From positions 1 to 46,184 of the IMG/VR virus record IMGVR_UViG_3300044632_001495: a DNA stretch of 46,184 nt. One strand, 5' to 3'. The notes below the pieces were generated by a model. It searched no databases. It saw nothing but the letters and a program-made list of their open reading frames with translations, and was not told where the DNA came from. A program made the position numbers and the translations under genes. This stretch comes from a virus. This document shows positions 17,679-25,613 of the stretch, in pieces (position 1 is the first letter of the stretch; each line of letters opens with the position of its first letter).

Positions 17679-18215
17679 TTATACAGATTCATAACTACCT
17701 GAGATAGTAATGTTATCTGCGTCTCCCCAAGTAAAAGGTCCACCATTTCCCACCACAACCCAGCTTGCTACATTGTGATTTGGGCTAGTCACATTCACTG
17801 CAAAACTTGTGGTTGATCCTGTATAGTTCCCATTGCCAATACCACCATACCAAGCAGCACCAGAATCAAGTATTGCTGCAGAAAATGTAAAGTTTGAACT
17901 TTGGGCTTGAACTGGAAGTGAAAAATTCCAATGACCAGAGCCTGGACTTGTTGTTGATCCATAGACAAGCTTCGCATAAAAGTGAACAGTTTTTCCTAAT
18001 TGCTTATATCTACCAGAAGCTGTTCCATTTCCTAAAGAAAATCCACCACCATCTGCAGTAATTGTTGGCGTATAAGCGGTCCATGCGTTAAGAATATCAA
18101 TACCATCAATAGAAATACTTGCAGCGTCTACATTACCGTCAAATGTAACATCGTCATTAAATATTGAGGTGGTATTGGAGTCTAATCCATTTACCTGAAA
18201 TTGTACTTTGCCCAT
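17679..18215 (-). CDS. Fibre-tip/receptor-binding-like structural protein
   Basis: A 178-aa protein. A short N-terminal segment with D-x-VTFDGNVD-AAS (typical of fibre stem-to-tip linkers) is followed by a Ser/Thr/Gly/Trp/Phe beta domain beginning W-x-AYTPTITADGGG-FSLGNGT and continuing with G-x-Y-x-x-GKTVHFYAKL. The C-terminal domain of the collagen-like fibre (32869-34386) has the same layout, so the two tips are probably related. The start has an extended -10 eight nt upstream and no Shine-Dalgarno. Confidence 0.6.
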   Translation of the reverse strand: MGKVQFQVNGLDSNTTSIFNDDVTFDGNVDAASISIDGIDILNAWTAYTPTITADGGGFSLGNGTASGRYKQLGKTVHFYAKLVYGSTTSPGSGHWNFSLPVQAQSSNFTFSAAILDSGAAWYGGIGNGNYTGSTTSFAVNVTSPNHNVASWVVVGNGGPFTWGDADNITISGSYESV

Positions 18216-18223
18216 AATATGTT

Positions 18224-18232
18224 ATTATACCA
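18224..18232 (-). promoter_or_regulatory. Extended -10, leaderless-type
   Basis: TGGTATAAT, 8 nt before ATG 18215. Confidence 0.55.
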
Positions 18233-18239
18233 GACTGTG

Positions 18240-18467
18240 TTACTTCTTGGTTTTAGAAGGCTTTGTTTCTTTGGGTAACACTATTTGAGACTCAAGACTT
18301 TGAATTTTTTGATTAAGACTAGCTATTTGAGACTTTAAGCTGTTTACCTCTCCAGAAAGAGCATTACTCTTTATCTGTCCAGTCAAAACATTCATCTCTA
18401 GATCTGATGACTTCTTGATATAAAATGCAATAATCTGCTTTGCTTCTTCTAAGGTTAAATTGTCCAT
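18240..18467 (-). CDS. Small coiled-coil protein
   Basis: A 75-aa protein. Residues 1-25 form a helix (NLTLEEAKQIIAFYIKKS), residues 30-60 a heptad-type coiled coil (LKSQIASLNQKIQSLESQI) and the tail is basic (KPSKTKK). It sits between the glycosyltransferases and the fibre-tip gene; a fibre-associated trimerisation or adaptor role is possible but unproven. Confidence 0.65.
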   Translation of the reverse strand: MDNLTLEEAKQIIAFYIKKSSDLEMNVLTGQIKSNALSGEVNSLKSQIASLNQKIQSLESQIVLPKETKPSKTKK

Positions 18468-18472
18468 ACTTT

Positions 18473-18481
18473 ATTATATCA
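18473..18481 (-). promoter_or_regulatory. Extended -10, leaderless-type
   Basis: TGATATAAT, 5 nt before ATG 18467; its TGA is also the stop codon of the upstream gene. Confidence 0.5.
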
Positions 18482-19192
18482 TCTAAACCAGTATGTTCCA
18501 GCATGAGTTACTTTTACATATGGAGCTAGATATATTTTTCCACCTAAGTCCCGCCATATTTTGCAGAAGTGATAATCTTCAGACAAAAGCTGTCCTGATT
18601 CGTCTATTGATAGATCCCAAAAATTATACATACCATCATTAATGCCAATGTTTCCTATTGATGGTTGGTTATTACGATATGATTTGACATAAGGTTTCAT
18701 TTGCTCAAATACATTTCTTTTAATTAAAATAAGCCCTGTTCCAGCATTATTTATTTCAACAAGCTGTTCTCTGGTTTTAGATATAATTGCTTTTGCTTCA
18801 TCTGTTAATCCATTAAAATTCCATATAGCCGTATGATTTTCTACATCTTCTACGCCCATCTTTGTAACCTGTTTTACTCTTTCCCAATTTATTCCTTTCA
18901 TTGGAACTGGAGCTGCAACAATATCAAGATCTTCATTTATCATTCTTAAAATTCCAGGTGCATCAAAACCTTCATCAGCATCAATAAAAAGAAGGTAGTC
19001 AAAATGACTTCTTAAAAATAATTCAGTTAAAGCATTTCTTGCCCTATGGATAAGGCTTTCATTTGATATATCAATAAAATCAACCCTATGCCCATCTGCT
19101 CTAAGAACATCAAAAAGGACCAACATACTTTTCATAAATGATCCATGACATACTCCACCATACATGGGGGTTGCTATCATAATGCTTGCCAT
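18479..19192 (-). CDS. GT-A-type glycosyltransferase
   Basis: A 237-aa protein with an N-terminal IMIATPMYGG strand, a nucleotide-binding Rossmann-like half and the metal-binding D-x-D in LLFIDADEGF (D71, D73). Later AGTGLILIKRNVF and LLSEDYHFCKIWRDLGGKIYLAP match the acceptor side of small phage glycosyltransferases. Its ATG overlaps the stop of the GT25 gene (TAATG), so the two are coupled. It likely adds sugar to a virion protein or to host surface material; the donor is unknown. Confidence 0.75.
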   Translation of the reverse strand: MASIMIATPMYGGVCHGSFMKSMLVLFDVLRADGHRVDFIDISNESLIHRARNALTELFLRSHFDYLLFIDADEGFDAPGILRMINEDLDIVAAPVPMKGINWERVKQVTKMGVEDVENHTAIWNFNGLTDEAKAIISKTREQLVEINNAGTGLILIKRNVFEQMKPYVKSYRNNQPSIGNIGINDGMYNFWDLSIDESGQLLSEDYHFCKIWRDLGGKIYLAPYVKVTHAGTYWFR

Positions 19193-19914
19193 TAATTTAA
19201 TCTCCTATACAAAGTTTTTGGCTTTGTTTTCCAAAAATCCAACACCTCATTATGTGACTTTTCATGAAGGGTGTTAACATGTTCCTGATTTATTGAAGAA
19301 TCAAAAGCTAAAGAATATGTTAACAATGGAAATGATAGGCATATTGCTCCACTGTAGACTAAACCATCAGCAACTAGTCGTGACCTATCTTTACCATCAA
19401 ATATAAACTTATTGTTTACAATATGCTTACTAATAAGTTTTTTTGCCCAATCCCTTTTAATTAAATAGGATGTTGCACAAGAATCTCTATTTTCTCTATA
19501 ATGCAAGCTTGTATTTATTGTGTAGTTGTTTTGAATTGATAGCTGCAGCATTTCATAGTGTGTGTCAATTTTTGATAAAAACTCTTTCCATGTCCATTGC
19601 CAATTATTAACTGTTTCTAGTGTTAAGTCATCTTCTACAATAATTGCATACTCTGATTTTGATGTATCCAGCCAATGTTTAATTGCTTTAAGGTGAGATA
19701 TAGAGCATGCTATTTCATTTTTAGAAAGAGGGATGGAGTCAATATTATCTACTAACAAGGATAAATCTTCATCTGATCCATTTACCGCTTCAATAATAGT
19801 GTAATCTTTAATATTATATTTGCTAAACTCTTTCTTAATGTGTTCTAGTCTATCTTCTCTAGATTTAAGATTAATTACGTATATTGGACCAAAGTCTTTT
19901 AATGCATTTTTCAT
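19192..19914 (-). CDS. Glycosyltransferase family 25 protein
   Basis: A 240-aa GT25-type enzyme: I-x-VINLKSREDR at the N-terminus, IACSISHLKAIKHW near 68-81 and the E-D-D metal site (94-96) in YAIIVEDDLTL. Family 25 includes bacterial LPS galactosyltransferases and the animal collagen galactosyltransferases. In this genome it accompanies collagen-like fibre genes and prolyl-hydroxylase-like enzymes, so a fibre protein is a plausible acceptor. The start has a GGGGGAA ribosome site and an extended -10 17 nt upstream. Confidence 0.8.
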   Translation of the reverse strand: MKNALKDFGPIYVINLKSREDRLEHIKKEFSKYNIKDYTIIEAVNGSDEDLSLLVDNIDSIPLSKNEIACSISHLKAIKHWLDTSKSEYAIIVEDDLTLETVNNWQWTWKEFLSKIDTHYEMLQLSIQNNYTINTSLHYRENRDSCATSYLIKRDWAKKLISKHIVNNKFIFDGKDRSRLVADGLVYSGAICLSFPLLTYSLAFDSSINQEHVNTLHEKSHNEVLDFWKTKPKTLYRRLN

Positions 19915-19931
19915 TATTCCCCCTTTTATAT

Positions 19932-19940
19932 ATTATATCA
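19932..19940 (-). promoter_or_regulatory. Promoter of the glycosyltransferase pair
   Basis: TGATATAAT, 17 nt before ATG 19914, just after the upstream terminator. Confidence 0.5.
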
Positions 19941-19954
19941 GATAAAAGAAAAAA

Positions 19955-19972
19955 GGCCCAGTTTCCTGGGCC
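19955..19972 (-). terminator. Terminator after fibre gene
   Basis: GGCCCAG-GAAA-CTGGGCC stem with a GNRA loop, followed on the minus strand by TTTTTTCTTTT. Confidence 0.9.
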
Positions 19973-19991
19973 CTTTAACTTATTTATATTT

Positions 19992-21413
19992 TTATGACAC
20001 TAGAGAGATTATTTGTGAATTAACAACCACATAAAGTGAATCTACATCAAGAGTAGCCTTAGCCTTAATAGTAGAAAGATTATTTATAAGATCGTGTTGT
20101 ATATAAAAATCTGGTGCGGTAATCGGTGTATCAGTATCTACAATTGCATACTCTGAATATTGTGCAAGTCCTAGGCTATCTGTAACACCAGATATTGTTG
20201 ATTTTCTTAAGAGAGAACCCACATTCATCAAAACGTCAAATGTAAATGCTTTGTTTGCTCCGATTGTGCCAAGAGTTACATATGTATTTGAAGTTGCTGT
20301 AGTAGCATATAGTGTATCAACTGTTACTGATGCATTTCCACCAGAACCAGAAGTTCCATCATATCTAACACCAGCAGCATATTGATCAAGTCCTAGGGTA
20401 TATCCACCAACAAGACCTGTTCCTGCAATAGCATTTACGTTTACAGTAACATAGTCTTGCTCAATAAAGATTCCAGTACCTGCGTTTACAGAAATTTGAC
20501 CATAGTCATTTGATAATCCTGAACCAGCAAGAGCGTTTACGTTTGCAGTAATTGCTCCATTGACAAAGTAAATGCCAGAACCAGCAGTTAGTGCACCAGT
20601 ATCAGAGAACTGAGTCCAAGTGGCACTAAATCCTAATACTGGGGATCCAGAAACACTAGCAACAAATCCCTTTCCAGCGTTTTCTGTTCCACCTTCAACA
20701 AATGTAAATGCACCTGATGTTAAATCAAGTCCTAGGTCATTTGCATCTGCTGATCGTACTAGGCTATAGTTTGGACCTGCAGCTTCTAATACATAAATAC
20801 CGTTTTCAGTTGCATTTGTTTGATTCTTAAGCAGAACTCTATCTCCAGGAACTAGGGAAATTCCATCAATAGTGGCAGGGGCAGCAACAGTTAAATCAAT
20901 ATTCTCAGTTGAAGCAACTATTACAGAAGCCTTAACATCTAGACCTTGTGCTAGTGAGTCTACATAGCCCTTTGTTGCAAAAACGTTTGTGTTTACAGCA
21001 AGTGTAACTCCATTTACATAAAGTCCTGTGCCAGCTAGATCTCCAACAAAAGCGTTTACGTTTACGTTTAGATTATCGCCCTCAGAAACCCAAAGTGTTC
21101 CGCTAGCAAGGGAATCTGCAATTGCGTTGGTGTTAACTGCAAGAGTTACGCCATCAACATAAAGTCCTAAACCGTCTAGTTCTGAAACAAAAGCGTTTAC
21201 GTTTACGTTTAGATTATCGCCCTCAGAAATCCAAAGTGTTGCGCTAGCAAGGGATTCTGCAATTGCGTTGGTGTTAACTGTAGGTGTAGCGGAATCTACA
21301 TATGCTTGGGTAGCAATAGCATTGCCATCCCAAAGTAGTGAGAGTGCATTAGCTGTAAGTGCATAATCGCCTAAAGCTAAGCCTCCCGTAATTTTAAAGT
21401 TTTTTTCAGCCAT
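19992..21413 (-). CDS. Tail fibre protein with tandem repeats
   Basis: A 473-aa fibre. Residues 1-30 are the attachment end (NFKITGGLALGDY). Two near-identical 47-residue repeats follow (about 52-145; SLAS-x-TLW, NLNVNVNAF, GLYV-x-GVTLAVNTN), then KGYVDSLAQGLDVKASV, a hallmark of phage fibre stems, with VAAPATIDGISLV-x-GDRVLLKNQ and ENGIYVL. More VNVNA beta-helix-like turns precede a C-terminal globular tip ending in a long-strand region. Low-complexity Val/Asn repeats suggest a trimeric beta stem. It probably contacts the host receptor. Confidence 0.85.
   Translation of the reverse strand: MAEKNFKITGGLALGDYALTANALSLLWDGNAIATQAYVDSATPTVNTNAIAESLASATLWISEGDNLNVNVNAFVSELDGLGLYVDGVTLAVNTNAIADSLASGTLWVSEGDNLNVNVNAFVGDLAGTGLYVNGVTLAVNTNVFATKGYVDSLAQGLDVKASVIVASTENIDLTVAAPATIDGISLVPGDRVLLKNQTNATENGIYVLEAAGPNYSLVRSADANDLGLDLTSGAFTFVEGGTENAGKGFVASVSGSPVLGFSATWTQFSDTGALTAGSGIYFVNGAITANVNALAGSGLSNDYGQISVNAGTGIFIEQDYVTVNVNAIAGTGLVGGYTLGLDQYAAGVRYDGTSGSGGNASVTVDTLYATTATSNTYVTLGTIGANKAFTFDVLMNVGSLLRKSTISGVTDSLGLAQYSEYAIVDTDTPITAPDFYIQHDLINNLSTIKAKATLDVDSLYVVVNSQIISLVS
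20979..21260 (-). repeat. Tandem 141-bp repeat (47 aa) in fibre stem
   Basis: Two direct copies (20979-21119, 21120-21260) are almost identical over long stretches; a degenerate part-copy extends on either side. They lengthen the fibre stem. Confidence 0.85.
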
Positions 21414-21439
21414 TTCTTACTTCTCCTATAGGGGTTGTG

Positions 21440-21904
21440 CTATGTTATAGATGTTTTAATGACCTTAACATTAGCATTTGTTACGTTGGCGTCTGATATT
21501 TGAACTACCAGTCTTCCAAGACCCCCACTTGAATTAGCTATAACAGATAGTCCAGTTATATCATTGCCATTGCTAATTATACCATAATTTGAGTAATTAA
21601 TTGAACTATTATTTGCTAAAACCAAAATTTTAGAACAATATTGCTTTGCTCCTTGTGTAATTTGAACTAAGTATTCAGCTGTTGTTAATGTTCCCAATGT
21701 CCAAGAGTCTATAACTGTTGGTGATGTAGAATTAACTACCCCCGTTATCAAAGTATTGTCTGCTTGTTCTAAAGCTTCGATTCTTGATTCTAAAGATACC
21801 GCATAATAGGAAGTGGTATCAATAAGATCTAGATAGTCAGCACCTGTAGGTCTGTCACCAGTTTCAAATTTAGTCTTGAGTAGGGGTATGGAGATTACAG
21901 GCAT
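21440..21904 (-). CDS. Short tail-fibre-associated protein
   Basis: A 154-aa protein. The N-terminus carries LKTKFETGDRPTGADYLDLIDT, a segment found at the base of many phage fibres, then a short coiled coil (SLESRIEALEQ, 37-47) and a beta-rich C-terminal domain. It lies just upstream of the repeat fibre. A role as fibre adaptor or small fibre is likely; no enzyme motif is visible. Confidence 0.65.
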   Translation of the reverse strand: MPVISIPLLKTKFETGDRPTGADYLDLIDTTSYYAVSLESRIEALEQADNTLITGVVNSTSPTVIDSWTLGTLTTAEYLVQITQGAKQYCSKILVLANNSSINYSNYGIISNGNDITGLSVIANSSGGLGRLVVQISDANVTNANVKVIKTSIT

Positions 21905-21910
21905 TTTTCA

Positions 21911-21919
21911 AGTATATCA
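21911..21919 (-). promoter_or_regulatory. Extended -10, leaderless-type
   Basis: TGATATACT, 6 nt before ATG 21904. Its TGA doubles as the stop of the 54-aa gene. Confidence 0.55.
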
Positions 21920-22081
21920 CAGGATATAGTTGCTCACACCAATAATGGCTATGCCAATTGGTGGAACTAACGCCTGAGCCCCTGGTACTCCGATTGCAGA
22001 AAATCTTACTCTAAAAGGCAAAACCTCATTAATTCTAATAACCTTTGGATAGTCTGAGGTCTTGATTACTATTCCTGCCAT
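21917..22081 (-). CDS. 54-aa structural microprotein
   Basis: The ATG overlaps the stop of the BppU-like gene (TAATG). The protein reads as strands (IVIKTSDYPKVIRINEVLPF, RVRFSAIGVPG) with a hydrophobic end GIAIIGVSNYIL. It belongs to the fibre module; function unknown. The tight coupling and clean codon pattern make it likely real. Confidence 0.65.
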   Translation of the reverse strand: MAGIVIKTSDYPKVIRINEVLPFRVRFSAIGVPGAQALVPPIGIAIIGVSNYIL

Positions 22082-22491
22082 TAGTTTGTCACATCCTCAA
22101 GAACTACAAAACTTCCTTGTGCTACAGTCCAAATTCTAAAACCATCTGTAAGTTCAATATCAAAAATATCACCAGTCTCAACTAGTCCTGAGTTTATTGA
22201 GTTTAAAAATACTGTAAATTCTCCGTCTGAGTCTGCGGTTGTTTGTATTGGATATAACTCAGTTACTGCAGTTGCGTCATCTGTAATTACCCCTTTATTT
22301 ATTGCAAGGTTTGGGCGTTTAATTTCTAGTGCAATAGTCCACTCAGAAATAACAAGTGGAACACCAGCATCATCTTGAACATATACACGAAAAGCTGCGG
22401 TGTCGCCTTTAACTACGGTCCAGCGAACTAGAGGTGGTCTCAAACCAACATCATATGTGTCTTTTACTTCTTGCCCTCTATATGTAGCCAT
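22081..22491 (-). CDS. BppU-like N-terminal-domain protein 1
   Basis: A 136-aa beta-sandwich-like protein. The phrase RWTVVKGDTAAFRVYV near residue 23 and the following W-T-IALEIKRP resemble the baseplate upper protein N-terminal domain (Ig-like), which anchors receptor-binding proteins. A paralogue with the same phrase lies at 31864-32259. Each is followed by a small overlapping gene and fibre material. An extended -10 lies 9 nt before the start. Confidence 0.6.
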   Translation of the reverse strand: MATYRGQEVKDTYDVGLRPPLVRWTVVKGDTAAFRVYVQDDAGVPLVISEWTIALEIKRPNLAINKGVITDDATAVTELYPIQTTADSDGEFTVFLNSINSGLVETGDIFDIELTDGFRIWTVAQGSFVVLEDVTN

Positions 22492-22500
22492 AGTTCTTTT

Positions 22501-22509
22501 ATTATATCA
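22501..22509 (-). promoter_or_regulatory. Extended -10, leaderless-type
   Basis: TGATATAAT, 9 nt before ATG 22491. Confidence 0.5.
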
Positions 22510-22576
22510 CATAACTAATGGTATATTTTGTTATCAAAAAGTTATAATAGCATTTTAGTACAAAACGGACATTTAC

Positions 22577-22606
22577 TTGTACTTGTGAGTAGAATCGTGC
22601 TATACT
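22577..22606 (+). promoter_or_regulatory. Endolysin promoter
   Basis: TTGTAC, 18-bp spacer, TATACT (22601-22606) with an upstream TGC. The transcript would begin near the GAGACC/GGTCTC hairpin (22613-22630). A TGTCCG-type motif lies at 22566-22571. Confidence 0.65.
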
Positions 22607-22612
22607 TAATTT

Positions 22613-22630
22613 GAGACCTAAACGGGTCTC
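22613..22630 (+). other. 5' hairpin of endolysin mRNA
   Basis: GAGACC-TAAACG-GGTCTC close to the predicted start of transcription, 12 nt before AGGAGG. It may stabilise the message. Confidence 0.45.
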
Positions 22631-22655
22631 ATTCGTTTCTTAGGAGGTAAAAACT

Positions 22656-23204
22656 ATGAGAGAAACTAAAGCGTGGTTTGGGGTATTGTTAATGGTGGTA
22701 GTGTCTGCTGTATTTGCAAATAATGCAAATGCTACACCCAAGAATAATTTACTAAAACAGTCATCGCTCCAGAAGTCAGTTACCGCCCACAAAGCGGTTT
22801 TTTTGGTTTCTAGAGCAGAAATATTAAAAAAGTATGAAAACAAACCAACTTTCTCAGACAGAGATTTGGCTTTGATGTTAAAGGCAGTAGGGTTTAAAGG
22901 TCAGGACTTAAAAGAGGCCTGGGCAGTAGCAAAGAAAGAGTCTAATGGGCAACCAATTAGATTCAATGGAAATACAAATACTGGAGACAACTCTTATGGC
23001 CTATTCCAGATTAATATGATTAGTCAGCTAGGTCCTGATCGTCGTGAGAAGTTTAATCTTAGATCAAACTTTGACCTACTTAATCCAGTAACAAATGCAA
23101 AAATAGCATACCATATGAGCAAAGGTGGTACGAACTGGTCTGCTTGGAAAGGCATAACTGCCAAAACCAAGATGTGGATGAACAAGTTCCCACAAAACAT
23201 TTAA
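22656..23204 (+). CDS. Secreted lytic transglycosylase/lysozyme-like endolysin
   Basis: A 182-aa protein with a strong AGGAGG. Residues 1-27 form a signal peptide (positive start, hydrophobic 8-20, ANANA cleavage region). The C-terminal half is an SLT/goose-lysozyme-like domain: catalytic Glu95 in AVAKKESNG, then NSYGLFQINM, and a helical end with KIAYHMSKGG. It should cut peptidoglycan for lysis. It is the only plus-strand gene in the late block, with its own promoter and terminator. The signal peptide implies export by the host Sec system. Confidence 0.85.
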   Translation: MRETKAWFGVLLMVVVSAVFANNANATPKNNLLKQSSLQKSVTAHKAVFLVSRAEILKKYENKPTFSDRDLALMLKAVGFKGQDLKEAWAVAKKESNGQPIRFNGNTNTGDNSYGLFQINMISQLGPDRREKFNLRSNFDLLNPVTNAKIAYHMSKGGTNWSAWKGITAKTKMWMNKFPQNI

Positions 23205-23215
23205 ATAAAATAAAA

Positions 23216-23254
23216 AATCCCCCATTGGCTATATGCTTTTGGGGGTATTTTTTT
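23216..23254. terminator. Bidirectional terminator
   Basis: ATCCCCC/GGGGGTAT stem flanked by AAAAAA on one side and TTTTTTTT on the other. It serves the endolysin and the carbamoyltransferase, which converge. Confidence 0.85.
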
Positions 23255-24681
23255 TATGTCAAGACTTCAAACCCTTTATACATAACTTGCCAATTCTTTA
23301 TGTCGTTTTCATCATTTATTAGTGGCTGCCCTTTAATATTTAAGCTGGTGTTAAGAAGAACTGGGACACCAGTATTTATATAAAATTTACTAATTGCCTC
23401 ATATAATCCTGGATGCTGCTCAACTGTAACGGTTTGAACCCTAGATGTACCATCTTCATGAACAACTGAAGGAATTTTTTCTGGTTGTAGACACTTAACT
23501 GTGTACTGCATATAGGGGCTCTCAAAGTCCATATCAAACCATTTATTGGCATGCTCTGCAAGAACTACTGGAGCAAAAGGCCTAAACAGTTCACGCTGCT
23601 TAATTAAGTTAACCTTGTCTTTAATGTTTGGATCTCTAGGGTCAGCAAGGATTGATCTATTTCCTAGCGCTCTTGGACCATACTCTGCCCTACCTGTTGC
23701 TACTGCTACCATTCCATCTTTTAATATGCCGTCAACAATTTCTTGAACTGGATATGTACCGCCCAAATTATATCCAAGGTATGGATCTTTCCACTCTAAA
23801 TGTTTTCCGTATAAAGCTGCTGCTGCTCCCAAAGAACTACCAGCATCTCCTGGGTTTGGCATAATCCAAATGTCTTTGAATATTCCCCAGAGTACCGTAT
23901 TGGCTGATGAGTTTAATGCACAACCACCCATAAATACTAAGTTATCTTTACCAGTAATTGATTTGGCCATACGCATAAATTCATTAAGTCTTTGCTCGTA
24001 CACTACCTGAACTGCTGCAGCGATGTCAAACCTATCTTGCTCTGTTATGGTCATATTCCAATCATTAATGCCTTTATGGAAGTTGTATTTTTGTTTATAA
24101 TATCTTGGGAAGTAATTGTCTACTTCTTTGTAATATTTTTTATAGTCACCGTAAGCTGCCATGCCCATCATGATGTATTCTTCTTGGTTGGGCATAAGTC
24201 CTATGAGTTGTGTAAAAGCAGAATAAAACAAACCAAAACTTACTGGATAGTTTTGTTTCATTTTTAAAGTAATTTTTTCTTCCTCACCCACCCAAATTGT
24301 TGAGGTATTGTATTCACCTATAGCATCTAATACTACGATTACTGCATTATCAAATTTGCTTGTGTAGTAGCCAGAACAGGCGTGTGAATAATGATGTTTA
24401 AATGATTTTCTTGGTATACCGTCAATATTAAACTTTGGCATCCATTCTCCAGCACCGCCCCTTAAAAGCAGTCTAGATGCCTTTAGGATGGGTTTCTCGT
24501 AGTAGGCAATAGAATCAGGTCTACCGTATTCCAATGCATTGTTAATCAGATCATCATTGACGTACCAATCATTTTTTTGCTTGCTATATCTTTCGGCATG
24601 CCCTGCAAATAATATGTTTCCGTTTTCAATTAATGACACAGATGCATCGTGTGAGGTTTCGTTTATTCCTAAAATTATCAC
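23254..24681 (-). CDS. Carbamoyltransferase (NodU/TobZ family)
   Basis: A 475-aa protein. The N-terminal Kae1-like domain has ILGINETSHDAS, a His-rich metal site in KHHYSHACSGYY (H96-H100), and F-MGGCALN near 253-259. The C-terminal domain has GRAEYGPRALGNRSILADPR, LFRPFAPVVL and LNTSLN, all hallmarks of carbamoyl-phosphate-dependent O-carbamoyltransferases. These modify sugars of Nod factors, antibiotics and surface glycans. Here it neighbours sugar-modifying genes, so carbamoylation of a virion or host glycan is likely. It overlaps the next gene by 4 bases. Confidence 0.9.
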   Translation of the reverse strand: MIILGINETSHDASVSLIENGNILFAGHAERYSKQKNDWYVNDDLINNALEYGRPDSIAYYEKPILKASRLLLRGGAGEWMPKFNIDGIPRKSFKHHYSHACSGYYTSKFDNAVIVVLDAIGEYNTSTIWVGEEEKITLKMKQNYPVSFGLFYSAFTQLIGLMPNQEEYIMMGMAAYGDYKKYYKEVDNYFPRYYKQKYNFHKGINDWNMTITEQDRFDIAAAVQVVYEQRLNEFMRMAKSITGKDNLVFMGGCALNSSANTVLWGIFKDIWIMPNPGDAGSSLGAAAALYGKHLEWKDPYLGYNLGGTYPVQEIVDGILKDGMVAVATGRAEYGPRALGNRSILADPRDPNIKDKVNLIKQRELFRPFAPVVLAEHANKWFDMDFESPYMQYTVKCLQPEKIPSVVHEDGTSRVQTVTVEQHPGLYEAISKFYINTGVPVLLNTSLNIKGQPLINDENDIKNWQVMYKGFEVLT

Positions 24682-25613
24682 TTAGTTAGCTCCTCATAAA
24701 AAAAATTAGCCCAATGAATGTTTCTGTGCATTCCAGGATGAGGTTGAAATATCTTTGTGTTTCCATTAAATCTTGGAAGTCTATCATATCCATAATAAAA
24801 ATAATCTTTGTGTTTTTCTAAATATTCTTTATGACATAGCATATCTTCGTATTCAAAATATCTATTTTTTTTGTTTTCGTCTTCTGTCCAATGTTTTTCT
24901 GTATCTTGGTCTGGAAACTCATCTATTGTTTTATCTTTTCTGTAATATAAAAACTTATAGCTAAATGAATTAATTTCATTGTTAACTGTTGACCAAGTAC
25001 TCCATATCAAATTAATTCCCTTTAACTTACAGTATATCTCTAATGTTTTTACATAGTCTAGTGCTCTAAAGTATGCCCACTCTGGTGGCAGTATAGATGA
25101 CAGGCTGTCCTTTTCTTCATCATAAGAAAATTTTTGTTGAGTGGGATTTATTGAAGACCCTATTACACCACTGCTTTCTTTATTTTTTAAATAAGATACC
25201 CTTAAGAAGTCTGGCAATAGTACCGCAATATATTTTGGGTCTTTATTTTTTAACTTTAAATATTTAAATAAATTTCCCAATATCATTTCTGTTGGTGCTC
25301 CAGGAAAAGATAAATTTGCCATGGAAACGTTAAGTTTTTCGGCAAGGATATCGCTCCATCTTGCATATTCTGGAATTCCAGTACCATATGTAAAAGAACA
25401 CCCAGCTACAACAAGTTCGTGATCTAAATTAAACTCTTTAGATCTAATTCCATAAGAATTAAGATTATATTCTATTTTGCCTGGCTCTTCAAAATCCTTT
25501 TCTCCAAAAACTCTGTAGTACCCATTTTCATTTCTATCTATTCCACGGTTTGGTTCAACTGTTGAAAAAAAATTATTCATGGCATAGCCTTGGGCTTTAT
25601 GAGAAACAGACAT
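24678..25613 (-). CDS. SGNH-hydrolase-like protein A
   Basis: A 311-aa protein. Block I is VVAGCSFTYGTGIP (Ser73), then NLSFPGAP and a late HPGMHRNIHWANFFYEEL that supplies the block V His. The fold matches SGNH/GDSL esterases and acyl- or acetyltransferase partners acting on sugars. It lies one base after its paralogue at 25614-26579, sharing GCS-x-T-x-GTG, LIWSTWST and HPG-x-HR-x-HW. It overlaps the carbamoyltransferase start. Likely a glycan O-acyl editing enzyme; exact chemistry unknown. Confidence 0.65.
   Translation of the reverse strand: MSVSHKAQGYAMNNFFSTVEPNRGIDRNENGYYRVFGEKDFEEPGKIEYNLNSYGIRSKEFNLDHELVVAGCSFTYGTGIPEYARWSDILAEKLNVSMANLSFPGAPTEMILGNLFKYLKLKNKDPKYIAVLLPDFLRVSYLKNKESSGVIGSSINPTQQKFSYDEEKDSLSSILPPEWAYFRALDYVKTLEIYCKLKGINLIWSTWSTVNNEINSFSYKFLYYRKDKTIDEFPDQDTEKHWTEDENKKNRYFEYEDMLCHKEYLEKHKDYFYYGYDRLPRFNGNTKIFQPHPGMHRNIHWANFFYEELTK

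Noticed and set aside
20979-21260. Direct repeats as a CRISPR-like array
   Set aside because: They are 141-bp in-frame coding repeats of a fibre gene without spacers.
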